Source of the DNA: an uncultured Bacteroidales bacterium
GTDB taxonomy: Bacteria; Bacteroidota; Bacteroidia; Bacteroidales; Marinilabiliaceae
Reading direction: 5' to 3'
DNA: 34,162 nt
NCBI GenBank assembly: GCA_937892255.1
Contig: CALAUL010000045.1
Span: forward strand, 1 to 34,162
Within the stretch, counting starts at the first letter, position 1. Every line of letters starts with the position of its first letter. Below are positions 16,588 to 24,468 of the stretch, piece by piece. Both the position numbers and the translations under genes were made by a program. The notes under the pieces are model-generated. The model worked only from the letters and a program-made list of their open reading frames with translations. It did no database searches and had not been told where the DNA came from.

Positions 16588-17043
16588 GTGAACACTTTAA
16601 GTTACAAAACAGTATCGGCAAACAAGGCAACTGTTGACAAGCAGTGGGTTGTCGTTGATGCTACTGACATGGTACTTGGACGTTTGGCTTCAAAGGTAGC
16701 TAAACTTCTCCGTGGCAAGCACAAACCCAATTACACTCCTCATGTTGATTGTGGCGATAACGTGATTATCGTAAATGCCGAAAAGGTAAGACTCACGGGC
16801 AATAAGTGGAATGACCGTGTATTATTCTCTTACAGCGGCTACCCTGGCGGACGCCATGACAAGACTGCTGCTCAGATTATGGCAAAGTCACCAATTAAGT
16901 TGGTAGAGCGTACTATCAAAGGTATGCTTCCAAAGAATCGTCTTGGTGCGAAGCTCTACAGAAACCTCAAAGTAGTAGAGGGTCCAGAGCATAAGTATGA
17001 GGCTCAGCAGCCAAAAGTAATTGACATTAACGCAATTAAGTAA
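16588..17043 (+). CDS. rplM: 50S ribosomal protein L13
   Basis: 151 residues, translated from a GTG start preceded by an AAAGGA ribosome site. Typical features are LSYKTVSANKATVDKQWVVV, VDATDMVLGRLASKVAKLLR, YTPHVDCGDNVIIVNAEKV and KGMLPKNRLGAKLYRNLKV. It is the first gene of the translation operon and its stop is immediately followed by rpsI. A GTG start is unusual for a highly expressed gene and may fit leader-mediated control. Confidence 0.97.
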   Translation: MNTLSYKTVSANKATVDKQWVVVDATDMVLGRLASKVAKLLRGKHKPNYTPHVDCGDNVIIVNAEKVRLTGNKWNDRVLFSYSGYPGGRHDKTAAQIMAKSPIKLVERTIKGMLPKNRLGAKLYRNLKVVEGPEHKYEAQQPKVIDINAIK

Positions 17044-17048
17044 TGATC

Positions 17049-17435
17049 ATGGAAGTAACAAACGCTATTGGTAGAAGAAAAGCGGCAGTTGCCCGCGTTT
17101 ATGTAAGTGCAGGAAAGGGTGAAATCGTAATCAACAAGCGTGAGCTTGCAAACTATTTCCCTGACGCTACACTTCAGTACATCGTAAAACAGCCATTGAC
17201 AACACTTGGTGTAGCTGAGAACTACGATATCAAGGTTAACCTTTACGGAGGTGGTATCAAGGGTCAGGCTGAAGCTCTTCGCCTTGCAATTGCAAGAGCA
17301 TTGGTGAAGATTAATGCAGAAAACAAGCCAGCTCTTAAGGCTAAAGGATTTATGACACGTGACTCACGCGTTGTTGAACGTAAGAAGCCGGGTCGTCCAA
17401 AAGCACGTAAGAGATTCCAGTTTAGCAAGCGTTAA
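17049..17435 (+). CDS. rpsI: 30S ribosomal protein S9
   Basis: 128 residues from the ATG at 17049, giving MEVTNAIGRRKAAVARVYV, as in Bacteroides S9. An in-frame ATG at 17043 overlaps the rplM stop (TAATG) and would add two residues; translational coupling could use it. The conserved C-terminal tail KARKRFQFSKR, which reaches the ribosomal P site, is intact. The rplM-rpsI pairing is conserved in most bacteria. Confidence 0.97.
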   Translation: MEVTNAIGRRKAAVARVYVSAGKGEIVINKRELANYFPDATLQYIVKQPLTTLGVAENYDIKVNLYGGGIKGQAEALRLAIARALVKINAENKPALKAKGFMTRDSRVVERKKPGRPKARKRFQFSKR

Positions 17436-17461
17436 TCTCTGCTATTTGTGTTTAGTATCTA

Positions 17462-17505
17462 AACTTGTGAGATGCTACTCTGAGAGGAGAACCTACTCAC
17501 AGGTT
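17462..17505 (+). promoter_or_regulatory. Hairpin in the rpsI-rpsB gap, candidate rpsB leader
   Basis: A 10-base stem (17462-17471 with 17496-17505, one G-U pair) encloses a purine-rich internal region with a small CTC/GAG hairpin. It is followed by A-rich sequence and not a T-run, so it is not a typical terminator. An S2-responsive control element or RNA-processing site is possible. Confidence 0.35.
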
Positions 17506-17546
17506 GCTTAAAAAAAGAAAGTAAACGACTTTAAAAAAAAGACAGA

Positions 17547-18368
17547 ATGTCAAGAACATCATTTGAACAATTGTTGGAAGCCGGAGTACACTTCGGACAC
17601 TTGAAGCGTAAGTGGAATCCAGCCATGAAGCCATATATCTTCATGGAGAAGAACGGCATCCATATTATCGATCTACATAAGACAGTAGCAAAAATCGACG
17701 AAGCTGCTGAGGCACTCAAACAAATTGCAAAATCGGGCCGTAGAGTGCTTTTCGTAGCTACAAAGAAACAGGCACGCGACATCATCGCTGAGAAGATAGG
17801 CGCAGTAGGCATGCCGTTTGTTGTTGAACGTTGGCCGGGTGGTATGTTGACCAACTTCCCTACTATCCGTAAAGCTGTCAAGAAGATGGGTTCTCTCGAT
17901 AAGTTGATAAATGATCCTGTATACAACTCTCTTTCAAAGAGAGAGCGTCTTCAGATCACACGTCAGCGCGAGAAACTTAACAAGACACTCGGCTCTATTG
18001 CCGACCTTACACGTCTTCCTGCTGCTATGTTTGTTTTCGACGTAACAAAGGAACACATCGCAGTTAAAGAGGCACGTCGCCTTAACATTCCTGTATTTGG
18101 CGTAGTTGACACTAACTCTAACCCGGGTGATGTTGACTTCGTTATCCCTGCTAACGATGATGCATCAAAGTCTATCGAGCTCATCACTGAGATCATGGCT
18201 CAGGCTATCAAAGAAGGCATGGAAGAGCGTAAAGTTGAGAAACTCGATGAAGTAGAGGCTAAGGAAAAGAAAGCTTCAACTTCTAAGGGCGCAAAGAAAG
18301 GCAATGCTCGCAAATCTAACGAAGCGGCAGCTCAGGCAGAAGAGCCTGCTGCTGAGTCGGCTGAATAA
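17547..18368 (+). CDS. rpsB: 30S ribosomal protein S2
   Basis: A 273-residue S2 with the usual LLEAGVHFGHLKRKWNPAMKP start, FVATKKQARDII, ERWPGGMLTNF and DTNSNPGDVDFVIPANDDA. The C-terminus (about 225-273) is a long Lys/Glu/Ala-rich low-complexity tail ending in AEEPAAESAE, longer than in E. coli. It is followed by a hairpin and then tsf, the usual S2-EF-Ts pair. Confidence 0.97.
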   Translation: MSRTSFEQLLEAGVHFGHLKRKWNPAMKPYIFMEKNGIHIIDLHKTVAKIDEAAEALKQIAKSGRRVLFVATKKQARDIIAEKIGAVGMPFVVERWPGGMLTNFPTIRKAVKKMGSLDKLINDPVYNSLSKRERLQITRQREKLNKTLGSIADLTRLPAAMFVFDVTKEHIAVKEARRLNIPVFGVVDTNSNPGDVDFVIPANDDASKSIELITEIMAQAIKEGMEERKVEKLDEVEAKEKKASTSKGAKKGNARKSNEAAAQAEEPAAESAE

Positions 18369-18375
18369 TTTAATC

Positions 18376-18415
18376 AGTTTTCCGAAGTTCTCCGCAGATC
18401 TTCGGAAAACTTTTT
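18376..18415 (+). terminator. rpsB-tsf intergenic terminator or attenuator
   Basis: A perfect 12-base stem (18376-18387 with 18400-18411), a 12-base loop and TTTTT at 18411-18415. Lying between two co-oriented genes that normally share a transcript, it probably reduces read-through into tsf. Confidence 0.75.
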
Positions 18416-18440
18416 CTTAACAACTTAAAACTTATTTCCC

Positions 18441-19268
18441 ATGGCAATTACAGCTCAGGACGTAAATAAACTCCGTAAGATGACCGGAGCAGGCATGATG
18501 GACTGCAAGAAGGCTCTCACAGAGGCTGATGGTGATTTCGACGCTGCTGTTGATATCATTCGTAAGCGTGGACAGATTATCGCATCAAAGCGTGCAGACC
18601 GCGAGGCTACAGAGGGTGCAGTGCTCTCTCGTGTTGACGCAACAGGCAAGTATGGTGCAATCATCGTGTTGAACTGCGAAACAGACTTCGTAGCAAAGAA
18701 CGAAGGTTTCGTAGCTTTGGCAAGCAGCATTCTCGATGTTGCTATTGCTTCTAAGCCAGCAAATCTTGAGGCTCTTAAGGCTCTTGACCTTGGTGGTGTT
18801 TCTGTAGCAGATAAGGTAACTGAGCAGTCAGGTGTTATCGGTGAGAAGATTGAACTTTCTGCATTTGAGGTTGTAGAGGCAGAGTCTGTATCTGCTTATA
18901 TCCATGCAGGTAACAAGCTCGCTACAATTGTTGGTTTCAACCAACCATCGGTAGATGCACAGGCAGGTAAAGACGTAGCTATGCAGATTGCTGCAATGTC
19001 TCCTATCGCTGTTGACCGTAACAGCGTAGACAAAGCTACTGTAGACCACGAGCTTGAAATCGGTAGAGATATGGCTCGCAACGAAGGTAAGCCAGAGGCT
19101 ATGCTCGACAAGATTGCTCAGGGCCGTTTGAACAAGTTCTTCAAGGAGTCAACACTCATGGAGCAGGAGTTCATCAAGGATAGTAAGATGTCTATCGGTC
19201 AGTACCTCGAAAGCGTAAGCAAAGGTCTTGCACCTGTAGCATTCAAGCGTATATCGCTTACAAACTAA
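18441..19268 (+). CDS. tsf: Elongation factor Ts
   Basis: 275 residues; the nucleotide-exchange factor for EF-Tu. It has the N-terminal UBA-like module (VNKLRKMTGAGMMDCKKALT), the DFDAAVDIIRKRG helix and NCETDFVAKNEGF of the core domain. The length and order are normal. It ends the operon, followed by a strong terminator. Confidence 0.97.
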   Translation: MAITAQDVNKLRKMTGAGMMDCKKALTEADGDFDAAVDIIRKRGQIIASKRADREATEGAVLSRVDATGKYGAIIVLNCETDFVAKNEGFVALASSILDVAIASKPANLEALKALDLGGVSVADKVTEQSGVIGEKIELSAFEVVEAESVSAYIHAGNKLATIVGFNQPSVDAQAGKDVAMQIAAMSPIAVDRNSVDKATVDHELEIGRDMARNEGKPEAMLDKIAQGRLNKFFKESTLMEQEFIKDSKMSIGQYLESVSKGLAPVAFKRISLTN

Positions 19269-19301
19269 TATGAAATAGAGTAATCAGTTTTATATTACCG
19301 T

Positions 19302-19333
19302 AGCCCTTCACATTTCGATGTGAGGGGCTTTTT
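19302..19333 (+). terminator. Terminator of the ribosomal-protein/tsf operon
   Basis: A 12-base stem (19302-19313 with 19318-19329, nearly perfect) with a stable TTCG loop and TTTTT at 19329-19333. Confidence 0.9.
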
Positions 19334-19604
19334 GTTGTTACGAGTATGGTGTTTCAAACGGCAAATGTGGGTTATTCATTTGGTAGCATGTAAATATTTC
19401 GTTTCGACATATATTTGGACTTTATCGGTAATGTAATTACCTTTGCGGCACTATGAAAAACGAAAAGAATGTCACAGAAATGAACCTTGATAGTTATACG
19501 GGCCGAAGTCCGATATTTATACAGCTTTACGTTAATAACCATATCTCAGGGAGCAGACAACGTTTGTTCTCCGGGGTGTCATTTTTTAATTAGACTATTT
19601 ACAA
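19334..19604. other. Intergenic stretch holding the BspA-gene promoter and a 47-codon frame
   Basis: Apart from the promoter at 19415-19445 the stretch holds one short open frame, 19453-19596 (47 codons, starts MKNEKNVTEMN). It begins about where transcription should start and would be leaderless. No homology is recognised; it may simply be 5' untranslated sequence. Confidence 0.35.
19415..19445 (+). promoter_or_regulatory. Promoter of the large BspA-like gene
   Basis: TTG at 19415-19417, a 20-base spacer and TACCTTTG at 19438-19445, a full consensus match. It gives a 5' untranslated region of roughly 150 bases before the gene at 19605. Confidence 0.7.
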
Positions 19605-21968
19605 ATGAAAAAATTACTAAGTTTTTTAGTGCTGATGTGCGTGAGCCTGAGTGCCATGGCATCGGAGACGAGCGTCAAGAACGCCGAAGGAGTAGAGATA
19701 TGGTACGACTTTGATAGCAATACCAAGACTGCGAGTGTGACGTACAAGGGCGATTCTGGCGAGTCATACTCCAACGAGTACACTGGAGAAGTAGTCATAC
19801 CGTCAACAGTTACGTACGAGGGAGTGGAGTATAGCGTGACGTCGATAGGAGATTATGCATTCTATTATTGTTCCTATCTTACAAGCATAACCCTCCCCGA
19901 GAGTCTGACGTCGATAGGAAAGTCTGCTTTCAGAAGTTGTACCGCTCTTACAAGCATAACCATCCCCGAGGGTGTTACGTTGATAGGAGATTATGCTTTC
20001 TATGATTGTTCCGCACTTACAAGCATAACCCTCCCCGAGGGTTTGACGTCGATAGGAGATTCTGCTTTCTATTATTGTGAAGCACTTACAAGCATAACCA
20101 TCCCCGAGGGTTTGACGTCGATAGGAGATGAAGCTTTCGGTTATTGTGACGCACTTACAAGCATAAACCTCCCCAAGAGTTTGACGGAGATAGGAGATGA
20201 TGCTTTCTATAATTGTTATAAACTCTACGAAGTATACAACAAGTCAGATTTGACCATAATAGCAGGAAGTTGGAATAATGGCTATGTCGCATACTATGCA
20301 AAGAACGTATACACCGACAGCGAAGGCGAAAGCAAACTCAAGACAGTGGGGGATTATATCTTCTATGTAGATGGCGAAGATATAGAGTTAATAGCCTACA
20401 CAGGCAGCGAGACATCAATAACATTGCCGTCTGATTACGAGGGTAAGAACTACAAAATAGGATATAGGGCTTTCTATAAATGTTACGCACTTACAAGCAT
20501 AACCCTCCCCGAGGGTGTGACGTCGATAGGAAATTGTGCTTTCCGTGAATGTTACGCACTTACAAGCATAACCCTCCTCGAGGGTTTGACGTCGATAGGA
20601 GATGATGCTTTCAGAAGTTGTGACGCACTTACAAGCATAACCATCCCCGAGGGTGTTACGTCGATAGGAGATGATGCTTTCTATGATTGTTCCTCTCTTA
20701 CAAGCATAACTCTCCCCGAGGGTTTGACGTCGATAGGAGATTCTGCTTTCTATTATTGTTCCTCTCTTACAAGCATAACCTTCCCCGAGGGTGTTACGTT
20801 GATAGGAGATTATGCTTTCTATGATTGTTCCTCTCTTACAAGCATAACCCTCCCCGAAGGTTTGACGTCGATAGGAGAAAAAGCTTTCTATAATTGTGAT
20901 GCTCTTACAAGCATAACCCTCCCCGAGGGTGTTACGTTGATAGGAGATTATGCTTTCAATGATTGTTCCGCACTTACAAGCATAACCCTTCCCGATAGTT
21001 TGACGTCGATAGGAAATAATGCTTTCATAAGTTGTTCCGCACTTACAAGCATAACCCTCCCCGAGGGTTTGACGTCGATAGGAAAATGGACTTTCAATTA
21101 TTGTACCGCACTTACAAGCATAAACCTCCCCAAGAGTTTGACGTCGATAGGAGATGATGCTTTCTATAATTGTTATAAACTCTACGAAGTATACAACAAG
21201 TCAGATTTGACCATAACAGCAGGAAGTACAGATAATGGCTATGTCGCACGCTATGCAAAGAACGTATACACCGACAGCGAAGGCGAAAGCAAGCTCAAGA
21301 CAGTGGGAGATTATCTCTTCTATGCAGATGGCGAAGATATAGAGTTAATAGCCTACACAGGCAGCGAGACATCAATAACATTGCCGTCTGATTACGAGGG
21401 TAAGAACTACAAAATAGGATATAGGGCTTTCTATAAATGTTACGCACTTACAAGCATAACCATCCCCGAGGGTGTGACGTCGATAGGAGATGATGCTTTC
21501 GCTCATTGTTCCGCACTTACAAGCATAACCCTCCCAGAGGGTGTGACGTCGATAGGAGATTATGCTTTCAGAAGTTGTGACGCTCTTACAAGCATAACCC
21601 TCCCCGAAAGTCTGACGTCGATAGGAGAGGCTGCTTTCGTAGATTGTTCCGCTCTTACAAGCATAACCATTCCTGAGGGTGTTACGTCGATAGGAAATTC
21701 TGCTTTCTATTATTGTTCCGCACTTACAAGCATAACCCTCCCCGAGGGTGTGACGTCGATAGGAAATGGTGCTTTCCGTGGTTGTAACAGTCTTACAAGC
21801 ATATCCCTCCCCGAGGGTTTGACGTCGATAGGAGATTATGCTTTCGAATATTGTGACGCACTTACAAGCATAACAATCCCTAAAAGTGTGACGCAGATAG
21901 GAGAAGATGCTTTCGAAGGTTGTGACGCTCTTATAAACATAATAATTCCCGAAAATGTGAGGAAATAG
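19605..21968 (+). CDS. BspA-like leucine-rich-repeat surface protein
   Basis: 787 residues: a signal peptide (MKKLLSFLVLMCVSLSAMA), a short N-terminal region, then about 23 LRR_5 units of 23 residues with consensus ALTSITLPEGLTSIGDSAFY and a Cys. The units form blocks of 5, 10 and 8 separated by two copies of a non-LRR island (LYEVYNKSDLTI through GSETSITLPSDYEGKNYKIG). BspA-type proteins are usually cell-surface adhesins or binding proteins. The reading frame ends at TAG 21966, just before a 50-codon segment in the -1 frame that encodes a membrane-anchor-like tail, so the gene may be truncated by a one-base loss. No T9SS-type C-terminal domain is visible. Confidence 0.9.
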   Translation: MKKLLSFLVLMCVSLSAMASETSVKNAEGVEIWYDFDSNTKTASVTYKGDSGESYSNEYTGEVVIPSTVTYEGVEYSVTSIGDYAFYYCSYLTSITLPESLTSIGKSAFRSCTALTSITIPEGVTLIGDYAFYDCSALTSITLPEGLTSIGDSAFYYCEALTSITIPEGLTSIGDEAFGYCDALTSINLPKSLTEIGDDAFYNCYKLYEVYNKSDLTIIAGSWNNGYVAYYAKNVYTDSEGESKLKTVGDYIFYVDGEDIELIAYTGSETSITLPSDYEGKNYKIGYRAFYKCYALTSITLPEGVTSIGNCAFRECYALTSITLLEGLTSIGDDAFRSCDALTSITIPEGVTSIGDDAFYDCSSLTSITLPEGLTSIGDSAFYYCSSLTSITFPEGVTLIGDYAFYDCSSLTSITLPEGLTSIGEKAFYNCDALTSITLPEGVTLIGDYAFNDCSALTSITLPDSLTSIGNNAFISCSALTSITLPEGLTSIGKWTFNYCTALTSINLPKSLTSIGDDAFYNCYKLYEVYNKSDLTITAGSTDNGYVARYAKNVYTDSEGESKLKTVGDYLFYADGEDIELIAYTGSETSITLPSDYEGKNYKIGYRAFYKCYALTSITIPEGVTSIGDDAFAHCSALTSITLPEGVTSIGDYAFRSCDALTSITLPESLTSIGEAAFVDCSALTSITIPEGVTSIGNSAFYYCSALTSITLPEGVTSIGNGAFRGCNSLTSISLPEGLTSIGDYAFEYCDALTSITIPKSVTQIGEDAFEGCDALINIIIPENVRK
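20151..20510 (+). repeat. Segmental duplication, copy 1
   Basis: About 360 bases containing one LRR unit and the non-LRR island. They are nearly identical to 21108-21467, at a constant offset of 957 bases. Differences cluster around the IIAGSWNN / ITAGSTDN residues. Confidence 0.85.
21108..21467 (+). repeat. Segmental duplication, copy 2
   Basis: Second copy of the island described at 20151-20510. Both copies are in frame, so the duplication extended the protein by 319 residues. Confidence 0.85.
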
Positions 21969-22117
21969 ACGAGAGTAAAAATATCCTCGAGAATTGCGAT
22001 ACTCTTACATTCGTAATTATTGGTGTTGCGCTTGTTATCGTAGTTATTGTGATATTCTTTGTGATACGCTTCAAAAGGCTAAACTCTGCGAACAAGTGCA
22101 AAACACAAAAAGATTGA
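21965..22117 (+). pseudogene. Out-of-frame C-terminal membrane-anchor tail of the BspA-like gene
   Basis: 50 codons in the -1 frame relative to the gene ending at 21968, closed by TGA at 22115. The segment starts IDESKNILENCDTLT, which continues the LRR pattern, then has a strongly hydrophobic helix (FVIIGVALVIVVIVIFFVI) and a basic end (RFKRL...NKCKTQKD). Adding one A to the GGAAATAG run at 21961-21968 would fuse it to the upstream frame as ENVRKIDESK. It reads as the original anchor, lost through a one-base deletion, a sequencing error or a phase-variable run. Confidence 0.7.
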
Positions 22118-22303
22118 TGTGCAATATTTTGGAAAATGCAGTATTTTGTAATGACATCGTTGGGACAGAAATGAAATGTAATTTATGATGTAATTTGATA
22201 GGAGGGCATAAATACATTATTACTATTTCGCATTTAAGCCATCTCAATATTAATTTCAAACAGCTTCTTGTTGGCAAATACAAGGAATGTATTAAAAAAA
22301 AGC

Positions 22304-22311
22304 TATTTTTG
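22304..22311 (+). promoter_or_regulatory. -7 box for the ACP-ketosynthase operon
   Basis: TATTTTTG matches TAnnTTTG, about 120 bases before the ACP start. The TTG element is not obvious at the standard distance. Confidence 0.5.
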
Positions 22312-22366
22312 CATGATTTGTGTTTTGTTGCCGCTCTCATGGTGAGATAAGAAGGCAAAACGTATT

Positions 22367-22387
22367 TACCGAAATACTATTTCGGTA
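22367..22387. repeat. Inverted repeat upstream of the ACP gene
   Basis: TACCGAAAT, ACT, ATTTCGGTA: a perfect 9-base palindrome arm pair between the -7 box and the ACP start. It could be a binding site for a dimeric regulator or a hairpin in the leader RNA. Confidence 0.5.
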
Positions 22388-22430
22388 ATGTCGGATTAGA
22401 TAATAACTATAAACTACAGACTCGTATCGT

Positions 22431-22685
22431 ATGGAACAACTGATTACAAAATTAAAAGAGCAAATCATAGAAGCCCTCAATCTTGAAGAGATTACTCCGG
22501 CCGATATTGCCAATGATGCGCCACTTTTCGGAGATGGCTTGGGGCTTGATTCAATAGATGCTCTTGAGCTTATATTGGTACTTGAACGCGAATATGGTAT
22601 ACATATCGAAAATCCGGCAGAGGCGCGACCTATTTTTGCCTCAATGAATACACTTGCCGAATTCGTACAAAACAACAAGAAATAA
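22431..22685 (+). CDS. Acyl carrier protein
   Basis: 84 residues with the phosphopantetheine site GLGLDSIDALEL (S41) and the acidic helix that follows. It is not the housekeeping AcpP; it heads a four-gene operon with a ketosynthase, a ketosynthase-like partner and a deacetylase, so it probably serves a dedicated polyketide or fatty-acyl product. It ends 6 bases before the ketosynthase start. Confidence 0.9.
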   Translation: MEQLITKLKEQIIEALNLEEITPADIANDAPLFGDGLGLDSIDALELILVLEREYGIHIENPAEARPIFASMNTLAEFVQNNKK

Positions 22686-22691
22686 TATTTC

Positions 22692-23843
22692 ATGATAATA
22701 GGTCTTGGCATCGTATCAGCATTGGGTTTAGGGGTAGAGGAGAATCTCAAGAAGCTCCAATCCGAGAGTGACGCATTGCGAAGTCCTACCTATTTTCGGA
22801 CCACACATAATGTTCCTGTTGGCGAAGTGCCGTATAGCAACGACGAGCTCCAACGTCTTGCAGGTTATGAGGGACGCACCATTTCGAGAACATCACTATT
22901 GGGAATGTTGGCGGCAGAGGAAGCACTGACGGATGCCGGTATCGAAGACAGACAACGAGTAGTCTTCATCTCTGCTACAACGGTCGGAGGAATGGACCTC
23001 ACTCCGTTCTTTTACAAAGATTATATATCTGATTCAACTAAAGGACGTCTGCGATATGTAGCGCAGCACGATTGTGCGAGTTCGACAAAAATGATAAAGG
23101 AGTATTGCCGTATGGGCGGACATTATACCGCCATCAGTACAGCATGTTCGTCGGCTGCGAACGCAATAATGCTTGGTGAACGTATGATAGCACAAGGGTT
23201 GGCAGATGTTGTCGTGGCTGGGGGAACAGATGCTCTATGCGCCTATACTCTCAATGGTTTTAAGTCGTTGATGATTCTCGATAGCGAGAAATGTCGTCCG
23301 ATGGATAGCAGTCGCTCGGGACTTAATTTAGGCGAAGCAGCAGCATACGTGGTGTTGGCTCGCAGTGGTAAAAAGAGTTATTGCCGAGTGAGTGGTTATG
23401 GCAATGCCAACGATGCCCATCATCAGACCGCAATGACAACCGATGGTCAGGGACCGCAAGCAGCTATGCGAGGAGCTCTCATCACTGCTCGTCTTTCTCC
23501 TGAAGAGATCAGCTACATCAACGTTCATGGCACAGCTACAGCCAACAATGACCTTTCGGAGTACAATGCCATGAGTGCTATTTGGGGCAATAGGATTCCA
23601 CCGTTTAGTTCTACAAAAGGTTTTACCGGACATACATTGGCAGCTGCGGGAAGTCTCGAAGCGGTTTTTGCGGCTCTTGCCTTGCGAGAGCAGAAGATGT
23701 GGGCTAATTTGCGTTTCGTCACTCCTATCGATGAGGAATGTTGTCCCATTGTTCATACTACCGATGCCGAGATAAATCATGTTATGAGTAACTCGTTTGG
23801 CTTTGGTGGAAATTGTACATCTCTTATCTTTAGCAAACCATGA
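22692..23843 (+). CDS. Beta-ketoacyl-ACP synthase (FabF/aryl-polyene type)
   Basis: 383 residues, thiolase fold. The Cys-His-His triad is complete: STACSSAANA (C152), INVHGTATANND (H279) and STKGFTGHTLAAAGS (K309, H314). It lacks the extra N-terminal residues of FabF and starts directly at IIGLGIVSALG. It carries out decarboxylative condensation of malonyl-ACP with an acyl chain. It overlaps the next gene by 4 bases (ATGA), the usual coupling of ketosynthase and chain-length-factor genes. Confidence 0.9.
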   Translation: MIIGLGIVSALGLGVEENLKKLQSESDALRSPTYFRTTHNVPVGEVPYSNDELQRLAGYEGRTISRTSLLGMLAAEEALTDAGIEDRQRVVFISATTVGGMDLTPFFYKDYISDSTKGRLRYVAQHDCASSTKMIKEYCRMGGHYTAISTACSSAANAIMLGERMIAQGLADVVVAGGTDALCAYTLNGFKSLMILDSEKCRPMDSSRSGLNLGEAAAYVVLARSGKKSYCRVSGYGNANDAHHQTAMTTDGQGPQAAMRGALITARLSPEEISYINVHGTATANNDLSEYNAMSAIWGNRIPPFSSTKGFTGHTLAAAGSLEAVFAALALREQKMWANLRFVTPIDEECCPIVHTTDAEINHVMSNSFGFGGNCTSLIFSKP

Positions 23844-24463
23844 AACCTATATACATATCAGCCTTTACGAAGTGGAGCGAAGAGTGGGACTTAAAGAGCT
23901 TAATCGTTGATGCCAATGCACGACGTCGAATGAGCCGTATAGTAAAGATGGGAGTTGCTACAGGATTAAAATGCTGGGATAGTGCAGACCTCAATGCCGA
24001 TGACACAGCCATTATCACGGCAACTCAATACGGTTGTCTGACGGATAGCGAGAAGTTTTTGCGTCAGATGATAGTAGCAGAGGAAACAAATCTTAGTCCC
24101 ACGCCATTCATACAGTCTACTTTCAATACCATAGGAGCGCAGATTGCCCTTATCAAAGGTTGTAAAGGGTACAACATGACGTATGTCAATAGGCAGTACA
24201 GTCTTTTCGACGCATATATAGATGCAGCAATGCTTGCCCTCGAGGGGAAGAAAGTCCTTCTGGGATATCTCGACGAGCAGACGCCGGTGTTGTGCGATGT
24301 TGCTTCTCGAATGAAAGGAGTTGACATTTTCGACGGAGCTGTATTCATGGTTGTATCGTCAGAAAGACCTTCATGTAAACACGTAGTCATTGATAATATC
24401 GACATGTCGCAACCAATGACTAATGCAGATATGCTGAAAATGTTGGTCACCTTAAACGCATAA
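23840..24463 (+). CDS. Ketosynthase-like chain-length-factor-type protein
   Basis: 207 residues, related to the N-terminal half of ketosynthases (AIITATQYGCLTDSEKFL, then SPTPFIQSTFNTIGAQIALI). The position of the nucleophilic Cys reads YVNRQYSLFDA, so it cannot condense by itself. Short proteins of this kind are annotated as beta-ketoacyl synthase chain-length factors in aryl polyene and flexirubin-type clusters. It overlaps the active ketosynthase by 4 bases and probably forms a heterodimer with it. Confidence 0.75.
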   Translation: MKPIYISAFTKWSEEWDLKSLIVDANARRRMSRIVKMGVATGLKCWDSADLNADDTAIITATQYGCLTDSEKFLRQMIVAEETNLSPTPFIQSTFNTIGAQIALIKGCKGYNMTYVNRQYSLFDAYIDAAMLALEGKKVLLGYLDEQTPVLCDVASRMKGVDIFDGAVFMVVSSERPSCKHVVIDNIDMSQPMTNADMLKMLVTLNA

Positions 24464-24468
24464 ACGCC

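Larger units (their letters stand above)
19881..21950 (+). repeat. Tandem 69-bp LRR-coding repeats
   Basis: About 23 copies of a 69-base unit, each starting near ACAAGCATAACCCTCCCCGA, run from 19881, 20493 and 21450 onward in three blocks. DNA identity between neighbouring units is high, including synonymous sites, which points to recent unit duplication or gene conversion. Confidence 0.9.
22118..22430. other. Intergenic stretch before the ACP operon
   Basis: No gene. It holds a -7 box at 22304-22311 and a perfect 9-base inverted repeat at 22367-22387 with a 3-base spacer, not followed by a T-run. The repeat lies in the probable 5' untranslated region and could be an operator or RNA hairpin. 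Confidence 0.45.

Noticed and set aside
19881..21950. Regularly spaced repeats as a CRISPR array
   Set aside because: The 69-bp units are contiguous, coding and in frame as LRRs, with no unique spacers.
21994..22188. 64-codon Cys/Tyr-rich frame after the BspA-like gene
   Set aside because: It reads another frame of the sequence that encodes the hydrophobic anchor tail; the anchor frame continues the LRR pattern and is far more plausible.
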